From the NCBI RefSeq assembly GCF_001625305.1, contig NW_017804009.1, forward strand, positions 124,001 to 188,000: DNA of 64,000 nt. The letters run 5' to 3'. Positions within the stretch are counted from its first letter, which is position 1. Each line of letters starts with the position of its first letter. The notes under the pieces were generated by a model. The model saw nothing but the letters and a program-made list of their open reading frames with translations, made no database searches and had not been told where the DNA came from. The position numbers were made by a program, and so were the translations under genes. The DNA is from Branchiostoma belcheri. Lineage: Eukaryota > Chordata > Leptocardii > Amphioxiformes > Branchiostomatidae. Positions 1 to 13,800 of this stretch are shown here, in pieces.

Positions 1-286
1 ACTGCAGAAACAAGCCCCAAGACGAGTCCTTTATTTTCTGGACGGTACCCTACAAGTCAGCCCAGGGCCCTTCCAGTAACCATTTTCCGTCAGAAATTTG
101 GTAATTTTTGTTCCATGAGGGTCAATATACATTGAGACAGTGTGGTTTCAACTCACTATCGTAGATAAATGACTGGAATATGGGCTTAAAAAAATTGGAT
201 TTCCAAGCCCTAAAAACTGCACTGGATACCTTTAACTTTAGCACACATAACTGATAATGTTGTGTTTTGTTTTGTTTTTCTGACAG

Positions 287-3200
287 GTCTCGGACTGTGT
301 CCGTTGGAACACTTCAGTCCGGGGTTTATGCAGCCCCAGTTTAAGTGTGCGAACGGCCGCTGTATCCACGCTGACCTGGAGTGTGACGGCATCAACAACT
401 GTGGTAAACAAATATTTTCATAAATACACAATGGTCGGATAAGATAAAATAAAATGCCTATGATGTCAGCGATCTTCCAAGTGAAAAAGTTGTTAAAAAT
501 GCAAAGTATTATATATTTTCTACTATATAAATATTTATGATGAATGATGTCTTATGCACTTGAGTCCTGAGTTTCTTAATCTAGTAAGTTTTGTTTTGTT
601 TTTATTTGTTCGGCAAAAACAAACAAAAAACACTTGTCGTTATTTATAGAAATTTTTCAGCATTGTTATGAAAATATCATAGTATTGTTTATATGTGTGT
701 CCGTGAAAACAATAATCAGGCACTGAGGTAGTTTCTTGCTTAAACAAAATAGAAATGATAAAAAAAATAGATGAAATATACAGTCAACAAAAAGCCTGCT
801 GCAGTACCGCTGGAAAAATCCAGGTGGACCATTTTTGAACTCAACCTTCATTTCCACAACAGCTGCTCACATACCAGATATCAAAAAGATCCGTCCACAA
901 CTACTCGAGTTATGACATTGACCTAGCTACATACAGACCTGCACCACAGCTGTCCCACCAAGCCCAAACCGAAAACATACCTTTCTGACGAAGGCAATAA
1001 ATGAAAATGCTGTTCATCTCAACTTCAGGTGATTCTAGTGACGAGTCCGACCTGGACCACGAGACGAACTGTGATGGTGTGCACGATCCGCCTGGAAATA
1101 GGACGGACTTTCCGCAAGGTACTGTACTGTCCTACCTGGGCCGCGATTACGTTCGATACGGGTGTTCCGGCCCGTGTGATAACTAGCGGTACGGCCCGGG
1201 GGTTCTAAACCCGTACGGCCCGGGCCTTCCAAATGTTCCATAGAAAGACTCGAACGCGCTTCGCCCTATCCGTGTGCACCGCTTTCGAAAATTCGAATAC
1301 AAACTTTGGACGTTGGAATTGATGTTGTTGCGTTTTAGTGGGCTTACGGACGCCAAATTTTCGCTCATTTCGCATTGAAAGGCGTGTTTTCTTGGGTGGG
1401 TATGACATAAATAAAATACAACACGGTGTATTCCGCATCACCCTCGGTCCCGGCCCTCCCGCGAGTCGGATCGCCCTCCGGCCTGCGGNNNNNNNNNNNN
1501 NNNNNNNNCCTTTCTTGTTTTTTCGTCCCTCTCGCATTAGATTTAGGGTCTCAAAAGGACGTCATCCATAAGATTTACTTGGTGTGGCCTAAACTGGTCT
1601 ATTGGTGATTCTACTGGTAGAGATTCCGATCGGACTCTTTGAGACTCCAATCAGAATGCTATTAATGTGTTAGTGTGGTTTCCCATTTACAATTCCTAAC
1701 TTTCAAGTCAATCCATTAATCTAAAGTGACATGCATCAAAGTTGAAAAGTTCTGACTGTCCTTCATCTCAAGGATACTAGCAGACGATATGTCAAACTAC
1801 ATACAAATGCAGCCAAAGGGATCATGAGTTATGTAGCTGCAAATGTATGGACATAAGGCCACACCAATTTAATTTGTTGGTTCTTGGACTCGCCTCTTCG
1901 TTTTTTTCTGATTTGCAAAAAAAAAAAAAAATTGATTCTGGTCCTGAATCAACTGAAAAATACTCATGTTTTGCCCCCCAACAGTTGAGGAAAGTCCTTT
2001 TCGTCCTAGTTGTTACAGTTTTCCCATCTATCATTGCAGTGGTTTGATTAAAAGTTCAAAATTCAATGTTTAAATTTTAACCCAGCCTTTTGTGTTGACT
2101 TCATGGCTCATTTTGTAGCATTTAAGCCTATAATAGAATGCCTAGACCTGTTTTTATTTTTTTCGCCCTGTCGCTTCATATTTTTTCTGAAAAAATCTGA
2201 GAACCAACAAATTAAATTGATGTGGCCTAAAGGCAACAAGAGTGGACTCATCATTTTCATTTCTTCACATGTTCGTCTCTAAAATGTCCATTGGGATTGA
2301 TTTTGGCATTTTACGAAATTAGTATCGTTTTCCAATATTTTTTTCGCAAGTTAAGGCATATATTTGCTCATTTTGCAGCTGGTTTTTACAATTTACAGTA
2401 TGGTCGAAACATTTTTTTGGAAGCGGACGAAAATTCATGCACGTGAGATGGCAATCAACATAGCCTGATGGTGTAGTCTATCTTATTTAAAGTTTTGCTT
2501 TATGCTTTGTACCACCTTATAATTACATTCTACTTGCTGAAGTGAGTTTATAAATGAAAAAAATTCTTTCACCTTCCTTCTTATGTCGATATGAGTATGA
2601 AACACTACGTATAGTTGGTTACTGAAACAAGAATAGTAGTATAAGTAGTTGTAGTAGTAGTAGCAGTAGAATTAGTAATATGGTAGCACTAGTAGTATAG
2701 TAGTAGTAGTAGTATCAGCATGAAAGTTCATCTGAGTTGGTAAATTACATTGTGAAAAACTTGAACTTTTTCTCCAACTAAAAATTTGACTCACCAGAAA
2801 TTTTCGACTGAATCACTCAGTCTTCCTCAGCTATCTGACCCAAATGCTGTGGACACGTGATTTTTCCCACGTGTGACGTCAGCAAAGGGTCAAAGGTTGT
2901 CTGAAGTCGATATCGCCCCCAGTCCCGGTAGTAGTAGTAGTAATAGTAGTAGTAGTACATGTAGTAGTAGTAGTAGTTTTAGCAGTAGTAATTATTGGTT
3001 AGAAAACACAGAACAACCTTTAGTACCGGATACTTGGAAACCCCATGTTATTTCATCAATTCATTATTTTATTATTATTATTATTATTATCATTATTATT
3101 ATTATTATTATTGATGATCATGTTTCGGTTCTCTTTCCTATCGTTAGCAAGCGAAGTTCCTCGTCCCAACCTCCCCACCACCCTTACTACGCACGGTCAC

Positions 3201-3713
3201 GAAGAAGCCACGTATGGCGGGTACGGACTGAGTAACGGAGCCATAGTCGCCATCGTCATCATCGCCTTCGTCTCGCTAGGGATCATCATCTTCGCCGCCG
3301 CCGTGCGCTACTCGCAGTTCCGCAACAAATTCCAAGGTGGCGCTGCTACTCAGAGAAGTATAGACTACGAGTACACGGAGAGCCCGGCGTACGAGTCTTC
3401 AGAGCGGGTGGCCCGGTTGGTGATACGGGACGGGAGGGCCATCATAACCCGTGGGTACATCCCTACACACAGCGTCAACGGGAGCGCCGGCGGTACGGAG
3501 GAACAAGCGGCCTCGGCGCAAGCTTTGAACGGAGACTGTTCCAGCGCAGCGAACGCTCAGTCAAATGGCCACGTGGTGCTACCGGCAAGATCTAATAAAC
3601 CGAGTTTACAGCCGTTACTAGGCGACCAAAAGGGGAGTGACAGTGACCCGCCTCCTCCTTATGCCGACCTGTATCAAGTTTATGACCGTACATTAGATTC
3701 GTCACCTGTATAA
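287..3713 (+). CDS. LDL-receptor class A domain transmembrane protein with PPxY tail (5' partial, LDLRAD3-like)
   Basis: Exons at 287-403, 1029-1118 and 3148-3713 join in phase (2+38 codons+1; 2+29+1; 2+188 codons ending in TAA). All have AG/GT borders. The first two encode an LDL-receptor class A module split by a phase-1 intron: FKCANGRCI, then LECDGINNCGDSSDESD, then a final Cys. The last exon gives a short stalk, a single membrane span (GAIVAIVIIAFVSLGIIIF), and a cytoplasmic tail of about 140 residues with a PPPPY motif near the C-terminus. PPxY motifs bind WW domains of NEDD4/ITCH ubiquitin ligases. This architecture (LDLa modules, one span, PPPPY) is that of vertebrate LDLRAD3, so an endocytic or receptor-turnover role is inferred. 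The start codon, signal peptide and any further LDLa modules lie upstream of the window. Orthology is not proven because only one LDLa module is visible. Confidence 0.75.
1489..1508. other. Assembly gap (20 N)
   Basis: Run of N inside the second intron of the LDLa gene, directly left of a truncated Harbinger-like element end. The true length is unknown. Confidence 0.99.
1509..1589. mobile_element. Right end of a GGCC-type (family B) MITE
   Basis: Ends with GGACGTCATCCATAAGATTT followed by ACTTGGTGTGGCC and flanking TAA. This matches the right terminus of the complete copies at 24642-25096 and 58689-59082. The left part is lost in the assembly gap. Confidence 0.7.
1857..2227. mobile_element. 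Harbinger-like MITE, family A (371 bp)
   Basis: Inverted ends GGCCACACCAATTTAATTTG and its complement at 2208-2227, flanked by TAA on both sides (1854-1856, 2228-2230). A 3-bp TWA duplication is typical of PIF/Harbinger. Contains no coding capacity. Close relatives are at 34196-34572 and 52635-53015. Lies in an intron of the LDLa gene. Confidence 0.8.
2637..2717. repeat. Imperfect AGT/TAG trinucleotide microsatellite
   Basis: Runs of AGT/TAG interrupted by single-base changes; intronic. Confidence 0.85.
2748..2930 (-). mobile_element. Penelope-like element 3' end (fragment)
   Basis: On the minus strand it encodes the C-terminal tail GRYRLQTTFDPLLTSHVGKI and its 3' flank, nearly identical to 8337-8530. 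It is cut off exactly at an AGT microsatellite, so only the last ~180 bp survive. Located in the final intron of the LDLa gene. Confidence 0.7.
2930..3112. repeat. AGT microsatellite followed by ATT microsatellite
   Basis: AGT repeats at 2930-2999, then ATT repeats at 3063-3112. The Ser-rich and Ile-rich open frames across this block are artefacts of the repeats. The block ends about 35 bp before the acceptor of the last LDLa-gene exon. Confidence 0.9.
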
Positions 3714-4097
3714 CACCAGGCTTGGACAAAACACTATGCTGACGTTATAGCACAAGTCTTTTTTGTGTAAAGATTATTGTACATTTTGGGTGTATATATC
3801 TGTATATGTTGCTGTGTTTACATATCGACGTGAAATTATGCTAATGTCTTCAAATATATTGAAATTTGGAATAAAATTGAAATCACTACGTTTGAACAAC
3901 TCTTGGCCAGGCTGTTTTGTTTCTTTTCATGTTTACCAGAAAGTGTGAAAGGGTAGAATGTAGATATCTAAAATCAACATTATTACAGTAATATTCAAGA
4001 AACAAAATAGATGACATCATAGTTCAAGTACCTATTGAAGCTATCAACTTTCAAGATACATTAATGTCAAAATTTTGATGTCTCTAGATACTAGTAA
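3714..4097 (+). other. 3' UTR of the LDLa-domain gene and spacer
   Basis: Non-coding. Holds a canonical AATAAA at 3870-3875, about 160 bp after the stop codon, the probable polyadenylation signal. Nothing else is recognised up to the MITE at 4098. Confidence 0.6.
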
Positions 4098-4507
4098 GGC
4101 CACACCGACTTAATTTTATGGATGACATCCTCTGAAGACCCCCAAACTAGTGCGCGCGGGCGAAAAAAAAATAAAAATCCGGCCAAAAATAAAAATGCTA
4201 CAAAACCACGGGAATACAAACCTGGTATTGTGAATTTGGCGCATTACATAGCGACGTATACGACAGGCCGACACATGCTGGATTTTTGCGGAATATATGA
4301 ATCGACACTGCTGTACGTATGTACTGAGTTCTTGAGTCTTGGAGCTTCGGTAGCCTGGCTGCCGTCAACCAGAGTTATCGCCACCATGCACTACCCAGGC
4401 CTAAAGCCAGGCCAGAGCCTCGGAATACGTGATCTTTTTTTTTTTTGAGATCAGGCGGAAATCAATGCGCGCGCGGATGTCATCCATAAAATTAAATCGG
4501 TGTGGCC
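4098..4507. mobile_element. Harbinger-like MITE, family B variant (410 bp)
   Basis: Inverted ends GGCCACACCGACTTAATTTT plus ATGGATGACATCC on the left and the complement on the right (GGATGTCATCCATAAAATTA...GGTGTGGCC). Flanks are TAA and TTA. The interior differs from other family B copies. The 108-aa open frame through it is not conserved and is not called. Confidence 0.75.
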
Positions 4508-4884
4508 TTAAAGTACAAATTGACAATATAAACTTTCAAGACACAATAATGTCAAACTTTGGTGTCTCCAGATAAACAGGAAAATTCCATACTACGGTAC
4601 AACAGCGCCCTCTTGCAAACCATTATATATCTACAGAATGAGACGGTTGTATTTAAATTAGCTCAAAACATTTTGGGAGAAGATGCAGTGGTTGAAAAGA
4701 CACCTCGCGGTCAACAGAATACTAGTAATTAAATCAGTACATAAAGATAATGACAATAAGTTATACATTGTAGCATAATACTACAAAAAAATTTCAACGA
4801 TTAAAGTACTTGACACTTGGTATTATTTTATTTTTCTTTCAACTGTTGGTCACTTCAACTAACATGTACGATTATGCATGTTTC

Positions 4885-7800
4885 CTAGAAGCTGAGAACT
4901 TCTTTATCCAGCAGTAGTTCCCCTCTGGGACTTCTCACATTGGGAGGGAGCAGGGCGAGGTAGATTGGCGTTTCAGCTCCTGAAAATAAAATACTAGTAA
5001 GTCTCATTCAACAGATTTTAGGGCAGCAAAACTAGATTTTCGAAGTCGATTTTCGAAGTCAATTCCTGGTCATTCTTTCAATGTACATGTAGTAAAGTTG
5101 AATCAATCGTATCCAATAACGTACTGATATCTGTGAGGCAGAAATGCGATGTTGCTCACGGAAAATGGATGCTAGTGTTTTGTATCGAAGCCTGGTTCTT
5201 CCAAAATTAAGAGACCGCCTATGTAGCTTGTTCTGGGCTATGCATACGCTTAAAGTATGAAATGATGACGAAAGGGCAATAAATGTCAATATCAGACGGA
5301 TTTTCTCAGCAAGAATACTTTTTTTTTGTTTTGCCGCATTGGAACGTCTTTAACGTAAATCATAATTTTGATGAATGATCTAATGGACATCAATGAGAAG
5401 GTTCATAAATCCTGAAAAGAATGTTGAACTTCTTTTCTTTGAAGTCTCCTCTTGATATTAAATATAAATAGATGTGTCGCAAACAAACCTTAGTACAATG
5501 CTGAACTTATTGTTTGTTATTAAGCTGAAAATATTTTAGATGACTGATGACTTATCCTGATGAAGATGACAGTGATCGTTGAAATTTTGATCCTTGTGTT
5601 CCCTTTGTGTTGGAATAAAGTTCAGCATCGTACTATGATTACTACTGACAACAACAGTACAACAGCGCCCCCTTGCAAACCATAATGATATTACATATAT
5701 ATTAACTTCTATGACAAACAAACCTTTTTCCACTGATCTTCCTGCGTTAGGGCCTCCCATGTCTGTTCTCACCCAGCCTGGACACAGCTGTGAGATAACA
5801 ACAACAACTAAGTATAAAATACTGTAAACCAACAACAACTATGAAACAACAACAACAACAACAAAGAGGTAAAAGTAAAACATACAACAATTTCCCTTAT
5901 CACTGACAGATGAAAATCTAATACATTGTTGTACATATTGAATTTCATAGACGTATAATACCATGCCGTAATATGACTGAAAAAAAATTAGTTGTATAGA
6001 GTAATGTACTAGGTACATCACTGCAGTAGGTATTCGTACACCATACAAAATGATAAGGCCTAGGAAAAAACGTTCTGTTTCCAGTTTTCCGACCAACCCT
6101 AGCCAAAACACTGACTGTATATAGCCTTGTTTTTGATCGATCGCATGTAAGACTAAATGAAAGTTTAAATCTAACAACTGAATTTCAAAACCCTCTGATT
6201 TCTGAAACGTTGATTCACGCATTTTCAAAACAATTTTCTCCTCAGAAAATCGTGTGAATTATTTGTTCACAAGCAAACAGGTGGATGGGTCTCTGAGACA
6301 GTCCTGATGCATTGTTAAAATTTTGTTACCTCATTTTATCTTTAAAAAATTCAAAAGACGAAAATCCCTACCTACTGACCCTAGTTTTTCATGACTGAAA
6401 CTGGAAACACCACATTAATTTTTCTAGGCCTTAGAACAATGTTCTTACAGCATTGACGACAATGTCTGTTCCTGGATTAGCGTCAAACTGCCTCTGAAGC
6501 ACCCTGCTCAGGGCTGTCACTCCCATTTTGGACACACGATACGCTGTAGTAAATAAACAAGACTTGTTGATTGTTAAATTTGATCCATTTATCAAAATAA
6601 CATGGACTTACAACATACATTAATTTTGCTCATTTTGCGGGCTGCTTTGTACCATTCACAGTATGGTCGAAAATCTTCTATTTTAAAAGAAATTACAATT
6701 TATGCGTGCGGATAATATACTTACATCGATATTGCCTAATATGGTTAGAATGAAAAGATTTTCAACAAATGATATACATTGTACTTATCCACTGAACAAA
6801 GACAAGAGAAAACATCCCTTACCTAATGTATCCATCTTCCATCCCTTCTCTTCATGTACACCTGACTTCACATCACTAAGATACACAAAAACGTGTCAGA
6901 GTCAGTCACTTGCCAAGGAGGTTATCTCTCACTCTCTCACTCTAGTATATAGAGAGTAATATAGCCCATCTGGGCAAGAACATGCAATGAAGATTCATAT
7001 GTGCGTGCGTGCGTGTGTGTGTGTGTGCTATATACTAGTATATCGACTTCACTGCATGCCCAACACACTACATATGTATATGATAGTTATGAGACAGGTT
7101 CAAAAACGGTAAAATTTAGCCAAATAGGGGAAATAACTGGCCAGGGGCATCGTAGAGTTGCCTGCTTCCCAGGGGGAAATTAAACCCTAACGGTGGACCC
7201 ACTCCCCGGCCAGTCAGACCATATTTCTTGCAGAATTCCACCACCCTAACCACCTTTAGGAAGGCCTGATAGAGTAGCAATACCAAGCGCATTGTGTCAC
7301 TATCACACGTGTCACTACCACACAAGCAACCCACTTGAAATAGTGCGATGCTGATTTTTATTGCAATATAAGGGTACACATTACTACACAGGGGTAAAAT
7401 TTTCAATGACTACTGTCACCTTCATCAGGATAAGTAATGACCAATCACATAATCCATGAGATTATTAGATTCATTGTGTGGATACAAATGAGCGCTTGAT
7501 GTTGTTTTCAGCACCAAGGACAGAGACCTTATACACACAAGACTTTATGGCGTGATGTCAGCAATTTTTGTGTTCGCTGGAGTGTCCTGATGTAGATAGC
7601 CTCTGTTGTACCTTTAAAAGAATAGTGGTTGTTAAAAATTTGATCCTTGTGTACCATTGTGTTGGAATGAAAAAATGAAATTCCCAGATAGACAACATGA
7701 TTTAGTGATGGTTGGAGTGCCCTGATGTAGATAGCCTCTGTTGTACCTTTCAAAGTTGTTAAAAATTTGATCCTTGTGTACCATTGTGGGGAATTAAAAA

Positions 7801-10800
7801 AATTAAATTCCCTGATAACCAACATGATTTAGTGATGGCTGGAGTGCCCTAATGTAGATAGCCTCTGTTGTACCTTTCAAAGAATAGTTGTTGTTAAAAA
7901 TTTTAGCCTTGTGTACCATTGTGTTGGAATTACAAGAAAAAAAGGAAATTCCCTGATAACCAAACATGATTTAGTGATGGCTGGAGTGCCCTGATGTATG
8001 TAGATAGCCTCTATTGTACCTTTCAAAGAACAGTCGTTGCTGAAAAATTGATCCTTGTGTGCCATTGTGTTGGGACAAAAAAAATTAAATTCCCTGATAA
8101 CCAACTTGAAACTTGAAAGTTTATTTAAATATCATATTACCTTGTGCCATCATTACTTTTACCATAATTTCTTCATCTCCTCCCCATCATTACCTGATGA
8201 ACTGTTCCATCAGTTGTACCAGGTCTTCTTCCGTCAGCTGTTCTGATTGGAGGGTCTGTCTGAGTGGAGGGGTGACGTATGACAGGCCTCCCATCATGCT
8301 GCTCACATTCACTATCCTGACAGGAAACAATGTAATCACTATGATTATGAAAAACTTAAACTTTTCTCCAACTCGAAATTTGACTCTGAGTCACCAGAAA
8401 TTTTTGACTGAATCACTCAGTCTTCCTCAGCTATCTGACCCAAATGCTGTGGACACGTGATTTTTCCCACGTGTGACGTCAGCAAAGGGTCAAAGGTTGT
8501 CTGAAGTCGATATCGCCCCCCGTCCCGGTTGAGCGATGGTTGAAGTGCCCTGATGTATATGGCCTCTTTTATGCCTCTCTTGAAGTAATCCTGTTCGGTA
8601 TCCAAGATTCTGACCCCCTCCAGGTCCACTGTGTGTCCCAGTGATTCTATGTGGATGTACCTCAGATGCAACAGAACTGGGTCGTCTATGTTCTAGAAAC
8701 CTGGTTTTTAGTGAGCGCTCAGTAATGTAATCACTAGAAAGGTGAAGCAAGTGCTCTGTTCATCGTTACTCAAACACATTTAAAGCTAAAGCACCAGTTC
8801 CCATGGTGAAAGACGTCGGGTCTAGGTCATTGACCTTAAAGTAATATTTGTTTGAAATGGAAGAAGAAGAAAAAGGAATACTGAGCAAAAACAATAATCA
8901 TATTTTCCTTCTGTGAAGGAAGAAAGTCTAGATACAAAAAATCCTTGTGCGAAGGAAAACATAATACACACATCTGTAACTGCTACCCCATGTACCCAAA
9001 ATCTACAATAAATATGTCTTTTCATCTATCATGATATCTAACAAAAAAAGCTCAACAGTTCCAGTTTCAAATCATAATCTAGCTATATATACAGAAAAAT
9101 TGTTGCTCAGAATATCAAGTTGGTTAGTATAGCAGTATAGTACCTGGCATGAGGTCTGAGCAGTGGCGTCAGCACCTTGGTGAGGTTCAGTGTGCCGAAG
9201 AAGTTGATACTCATGGTAACTTCAACTTGTTCCACCAATGGCGTGGGATTGCTACGCTGTGTACAAATGTATTAGAGAGAGACGTTGCAAAAACAGTCCA
9301 CAATACTGCGCGTAATAAATGCTAACTAAGGCCTCTTGAATTCAGCTCCGACTGCAGTAGTCATTGTATGGCCTAACGGCTATAGAAATGGAGTTGGGCA
9401 CAGTTCGACTGCGTTATGCGGACAGCTATGTGAGAGCAGATTAATTTTTCACTTTTTACCTTGAGTTTTTAAAAACATATAGCCGTGAAAAAATAACTAG
9501 TAACATTGTGTTAATAACTTGTGCAAGCTACCCAATTGCCTGCTTTACGCATCTCTTTTTGCACCTCTAATACTAAAAGTGTGTTTAATTTGCATTTCTG
9601 TGCTTTTTCCGAGATACATAAAATGCAAAATGCAAAATATGGGCCAAGATTGGCTTGATTGTGCTGACCTTTTTAAAATGGGGCCTTGGAATTTCAAATG
9701 TAACACTAGAATTGTGCATTACAATTCATTGTAAACGTGTCTGTTAGCCTATACTACGTTATTGCAACTACAATCAGATAAGGTCGTATTTTGGTGTCAC
9801 AAGCACTTTAATTAATCTCCAAGCAGATCCCTCTCGGTGGCAAAAAGACAGTATCAAATTGGCCAGGCAGTATCCATTAGCCAAAGAAGGTCCGCGGCCA
9901 CCGACTGGGGTCAGGACAAAAAAAACCCGGCCATATATAAAAATGTAACGATCATTCCCCCACAACCTCTGCTTGGAGAGTATCCCTTTAATTAAGTTGG
10001 TAAAAAGTACCAAGGTTTGCATGCATCTCGACCACCAACTCAAAGAAGATGCCATGATTATAAAAATATTTTTACAGTAACACCATGAACCAAAAGTGCC
10101 CAATAGCAGCTGATGGGAAAACTGCACCCAAGGAATTTTCAAGCAAACAAGAAATGTGATATCTAGAAATGAACAAGCCATTATTACGTCTTATTGATTT
10201 TAATATTCAAACAAGCTAGTTCCAGACAATCAACACGCCCAGATTGCGTCAGACTTATCCAAGCTTGTTTGTCAGAGTAGCTTCAGTACGGAACAGCTAT
10301 CCAGAGCCCACATCGGAGAGCCACAACTGCCGAAAGACTGTGGACAATAAAGATATACACTAACTGGCTTGCAAGGTAAGTTTTGGCTGGACCTTCAGGT
10401 AAGTGGTAGTATTTTTTTCGTGCAAATATGGAAGAAGAGTAGTATCCACCAGACTCTTTTGCAGGCTGAATAAATAGTAGAAATCGGCCTACTGTAAAAG
10501 AATGGCCAGGGGCCATGCAAGCAAAATGGACCCTCTATGGCCGGCCAACTCCCCTGATCAGCTATTCTCTTTAGGCCAATTTTGGCTACTAGTACTTATT
10601 CAGCCTGTTTAAGAGTCTAGTGGACACTAGTAAATAACTACAAGAGACATTGGCAATTGGGTACTATGCATAACTTTTTGGGGGGTTAGATGAAGCAAGA
10701 AGTTTTCCTACATTTGTACATCTAAACACAAGAAAATATTTTATCGTAAAAAAGAAAATAAAATGCCAAAGTACAATATTTCTGATGAATTTAAAAATTT

Positions 10801-13800
10801 CCACGTGGAGGAGCTCAATGAATTCACAAAAAAAGTCAATATTATATGCTTCTTCCACTAAATTCTAAACCTCCAAACCTGAGGTAAAAATCGTCTCAAA
10901 GCGTCAGCAAAATGTACCAGATCAGTGAGTAAACAACACGTTAAACATGAATATTCAAAAACACCAAATCAGACAATCAACCAAAATTATAAGGCCACAG
11001 CAAGTATACATATGGATGACATCCTCAGCAGACTCCAAATCTAGTGCGATAGGGGGAAAGCGGGCCCAAAAAACAAGGTTTCTACATTTTCAAATTTTCA
11101 ATTGCTGTGGCTCAAGCAGGGTTGCACGTAAAATGGATGTTTTTAAACTTCTTTCTTAATTTTAACTGAAGATAATGCAGAGCTTAATAGCTTTTAGAAA
11201 TAAAGTAGGAAATATGAAGGTAGGTAGACTCAGACTGATTTAAAACAAGGTATAATGGTGTAAAGGTATAAAGTTAACTTAAAAGATAGCAACTACATAA
11301 CATTGTACCTAGTATGAACTATAAGTACATTTAATTTTATTTGTTCCCTTTTCATGGCAGAGAAGGAGCTCTAATAAGAGAAAAATGTAGTTGGAAGATG
11401 ACATTGGGTTAAAAATTGCTTCTGAATAATAGTCTACCATCAGTGATTGTGCTTTCTTTGTTTTTATTCTTATTCGCCAAGAAGGTTATGTTTTCAGTAG
11501 CGTTTGTCCGTTTGTCTGTGAAAAGCATAACTCAAGAAAACAATTATGCATTGTCAAGAAACTTAGTAGGTGGGTAGGTCTTGATGGGGCCTAGAAATGA
11601 TTAGATTTTGGGCACCCTGGCGACTTTCCTTGGATCTGCAGAATAACTTCTGGTTTTGATATCTCGCGATCTGGACATTACTAGGGTCATTAATTTTGGG
11701 TGGTAGATAGCTCTTGTGCCATTAGTTTTGTACCCCTAGCAGATTGTCCTGAAACTGCAGGAGCATTTTAAAATCTGATTGTCGTGATGTTTGGTATGTA
11801 GGTACTAGTAGTGTATGTACATGTAGGTAGTGGAAGTTATCCTTGACATAAGTAAATAACAATAATGCAAACCAGGATCAAATTTGCATAATCAATGAGG
11901 AAATTATATTGATCTTTGTTCTATGAAAGGACTATGAAACCTGTCACATACGTAATAAAGAACAAGAGGATCATTGGCAATGCAGATGAGCAACTAATTT
12001 GCATAGTTAGTGGGAAATTGCTATTATGTCATAATGGTTACAAATTTATCATTTGCCACATTTGTAAGTTAAGTGAAGGTGAACATCATTAAACATAACT
12101 TATTCAAGTAATTACATTATTTGCATAATGTATGAGGTGTTAGAATAGCGTTCTCTCTTGAGACTGTCACTGGGTGGAGAATATTATCAACTGATATGAT
12201 TTAGGGAAATGAGGCTCTTTTTTGAGAAATCAATTAGTAAAAATGTATAATTCACCCACCAGAAGGGTTAACATCATGCCGAAGGTGCAAGGTCGCGTGG
12301 AACATGAGGTATATTTTATTTTTGATTTTTAATTTTTGATTTTATCTTATTTCTTTACTTTTATTTATAACTCAGTTCCTGTTGTTTTTTATGCAGACCA
12401 GAGGACAATATGGGAAGAAAGCTGCGACACGTGCTGATTTTTCTTCTCATCATCCTGAAGGAGCCCAACATGCCAGAAGGTGGCCCCATCTGTGCAGCAT
12501 CATCGCAAGGCAAATGCTCCAACCTGGGCCTCACCAGCATCCCTCAGAACCTCCCATCATCCATTAACAAGTTAGATTTAAAAAATAACCAAATAACTAG
12601 AATTCAGCCTGGTGCATTGTCAAATCTACATGCGCTTTCCTATCTGTACCTGAACTCCAACAACATAACCAGCATTCAGGCTAATACAATTTCAAATCTA
12701 ACAAAGTTAGAAGTTTTGGATCTGAGTTCGAATAGAATAAACAGCATTCAGGTTGGCGCATTCTCAAATCTAACCAATCTTGTAGAACTGTACCTGTTCT
12801 ACAACAATATAAGCAGTATTCAGGCGAATAGAATCTCACATCTAACAAACTTAGAAGTTTTAGACCTGAACTGGAACAGCATACACAGCATTCGTGTTGG
12901 TACATTCTCAACTCTGCCCAAACTCAGATGTTTGCACCTAAACTCAAACAAGATAACCAACATCAAGGTTAGCACATTCTCAAAACTACCCCAGCTTGAA
13001 AAATTGTACCTAAACTCCAACAACATAACCAGCATTCCGGTTGGTATATTCTTACCCAAGCTTACACGATTGTACCTGAGATGGAATAATATATCCAGCA
13101 TTGCAGTTGGTACATTCTCAAATATATCTGAGCATTTCTGGTTGGACCTTGCCTTCAACCAGATATCCAGCATTCAGGCTGGTGCTTTCTCAAATTTACG
13201 TAAGCTTGATCTTTTGCGCCTTAAATTCAACAAGATCAGCCACCTTCAGGCTGGCATGTTCTCAAATCTACCCAGCCTTAGACAATTAACCCTAGACTCC
13301 AACAACATAACCAGCATTAATGTTAACACTTTCTCAAACTTACCACAGCTTCGCCAGTTGAAACTGAATGACAACAAGATAACCTTCATTCAGGCTGATA
13401 CATTCTCAAGTCTACCCAGGCTTCGCTGGTTGTATCTCGCCCGCAATCCCTTGCAGTGTGACTGTAAGATGGCTCCATTCAGGCAAACAATGATTGAAAG
13501 TCCTTTGGTTCTAGACCAGGTAACATGTGCCCAACCTGCCAACCTCTCAGGGCAAAAACTTAAAGATGTCAGTCCCAAGGATCTGATCTGTAAAGATCCA
13601 AGCAAATCAACATCAACTGTTCATGCCCAAAACTCAATTAGCTCATCTGCAGTGTCAACACCTTCATTGAGTAATACAGAAAACGATATAAGCCTAACAG
13701 GACATCCTATAGGCTCCACATTTGCCACACTGATCGGTAAAGACCAAACCAAATCAACACCACCTGTTGATGCCCAAAACTCATTTACTTCGTTTGCAGT

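Larger units (their letters stand above)
9257..12409. other. Intron of the carbonyl reductase gene upstream of the nested LRR gene
   Basis: Apart from the elements listed at 9816-9985 and 10993-11112, no gene is seen. From about 11465 (CAAGAAGGTTATGTTTTC) to 12250 the sequence has the look of an old dispersed repeat, but no termini could be fixed. A likely 3' splice site (TTTTTTATGCAG at 12385-12396) precedes the LRR start codon, so the LRR gene may have an upstream non-coding exon in this stretch. Confidence 0.5.

Noticed and set aside
1125..1245. Repeated GTACGGCCCGGG words right after LDLa-gene exon 2
   Set aside because: Only two close copies and no termini; could be the edge of an element lost in the nearby gap, so not annotated.
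2873..3235. 120-codon plus-strand frame rich in Ser and Ile
   Set aside because: Produced by AGT and ATT microsatellites plus a Penelope tail; the true exon starts at 3148 in another frame.
4122..4448. 108-codon frame inside the MITE at 4098
   Set aside because: Not shared by sister elements and ends in the terminal repeat; no recognisable domain.
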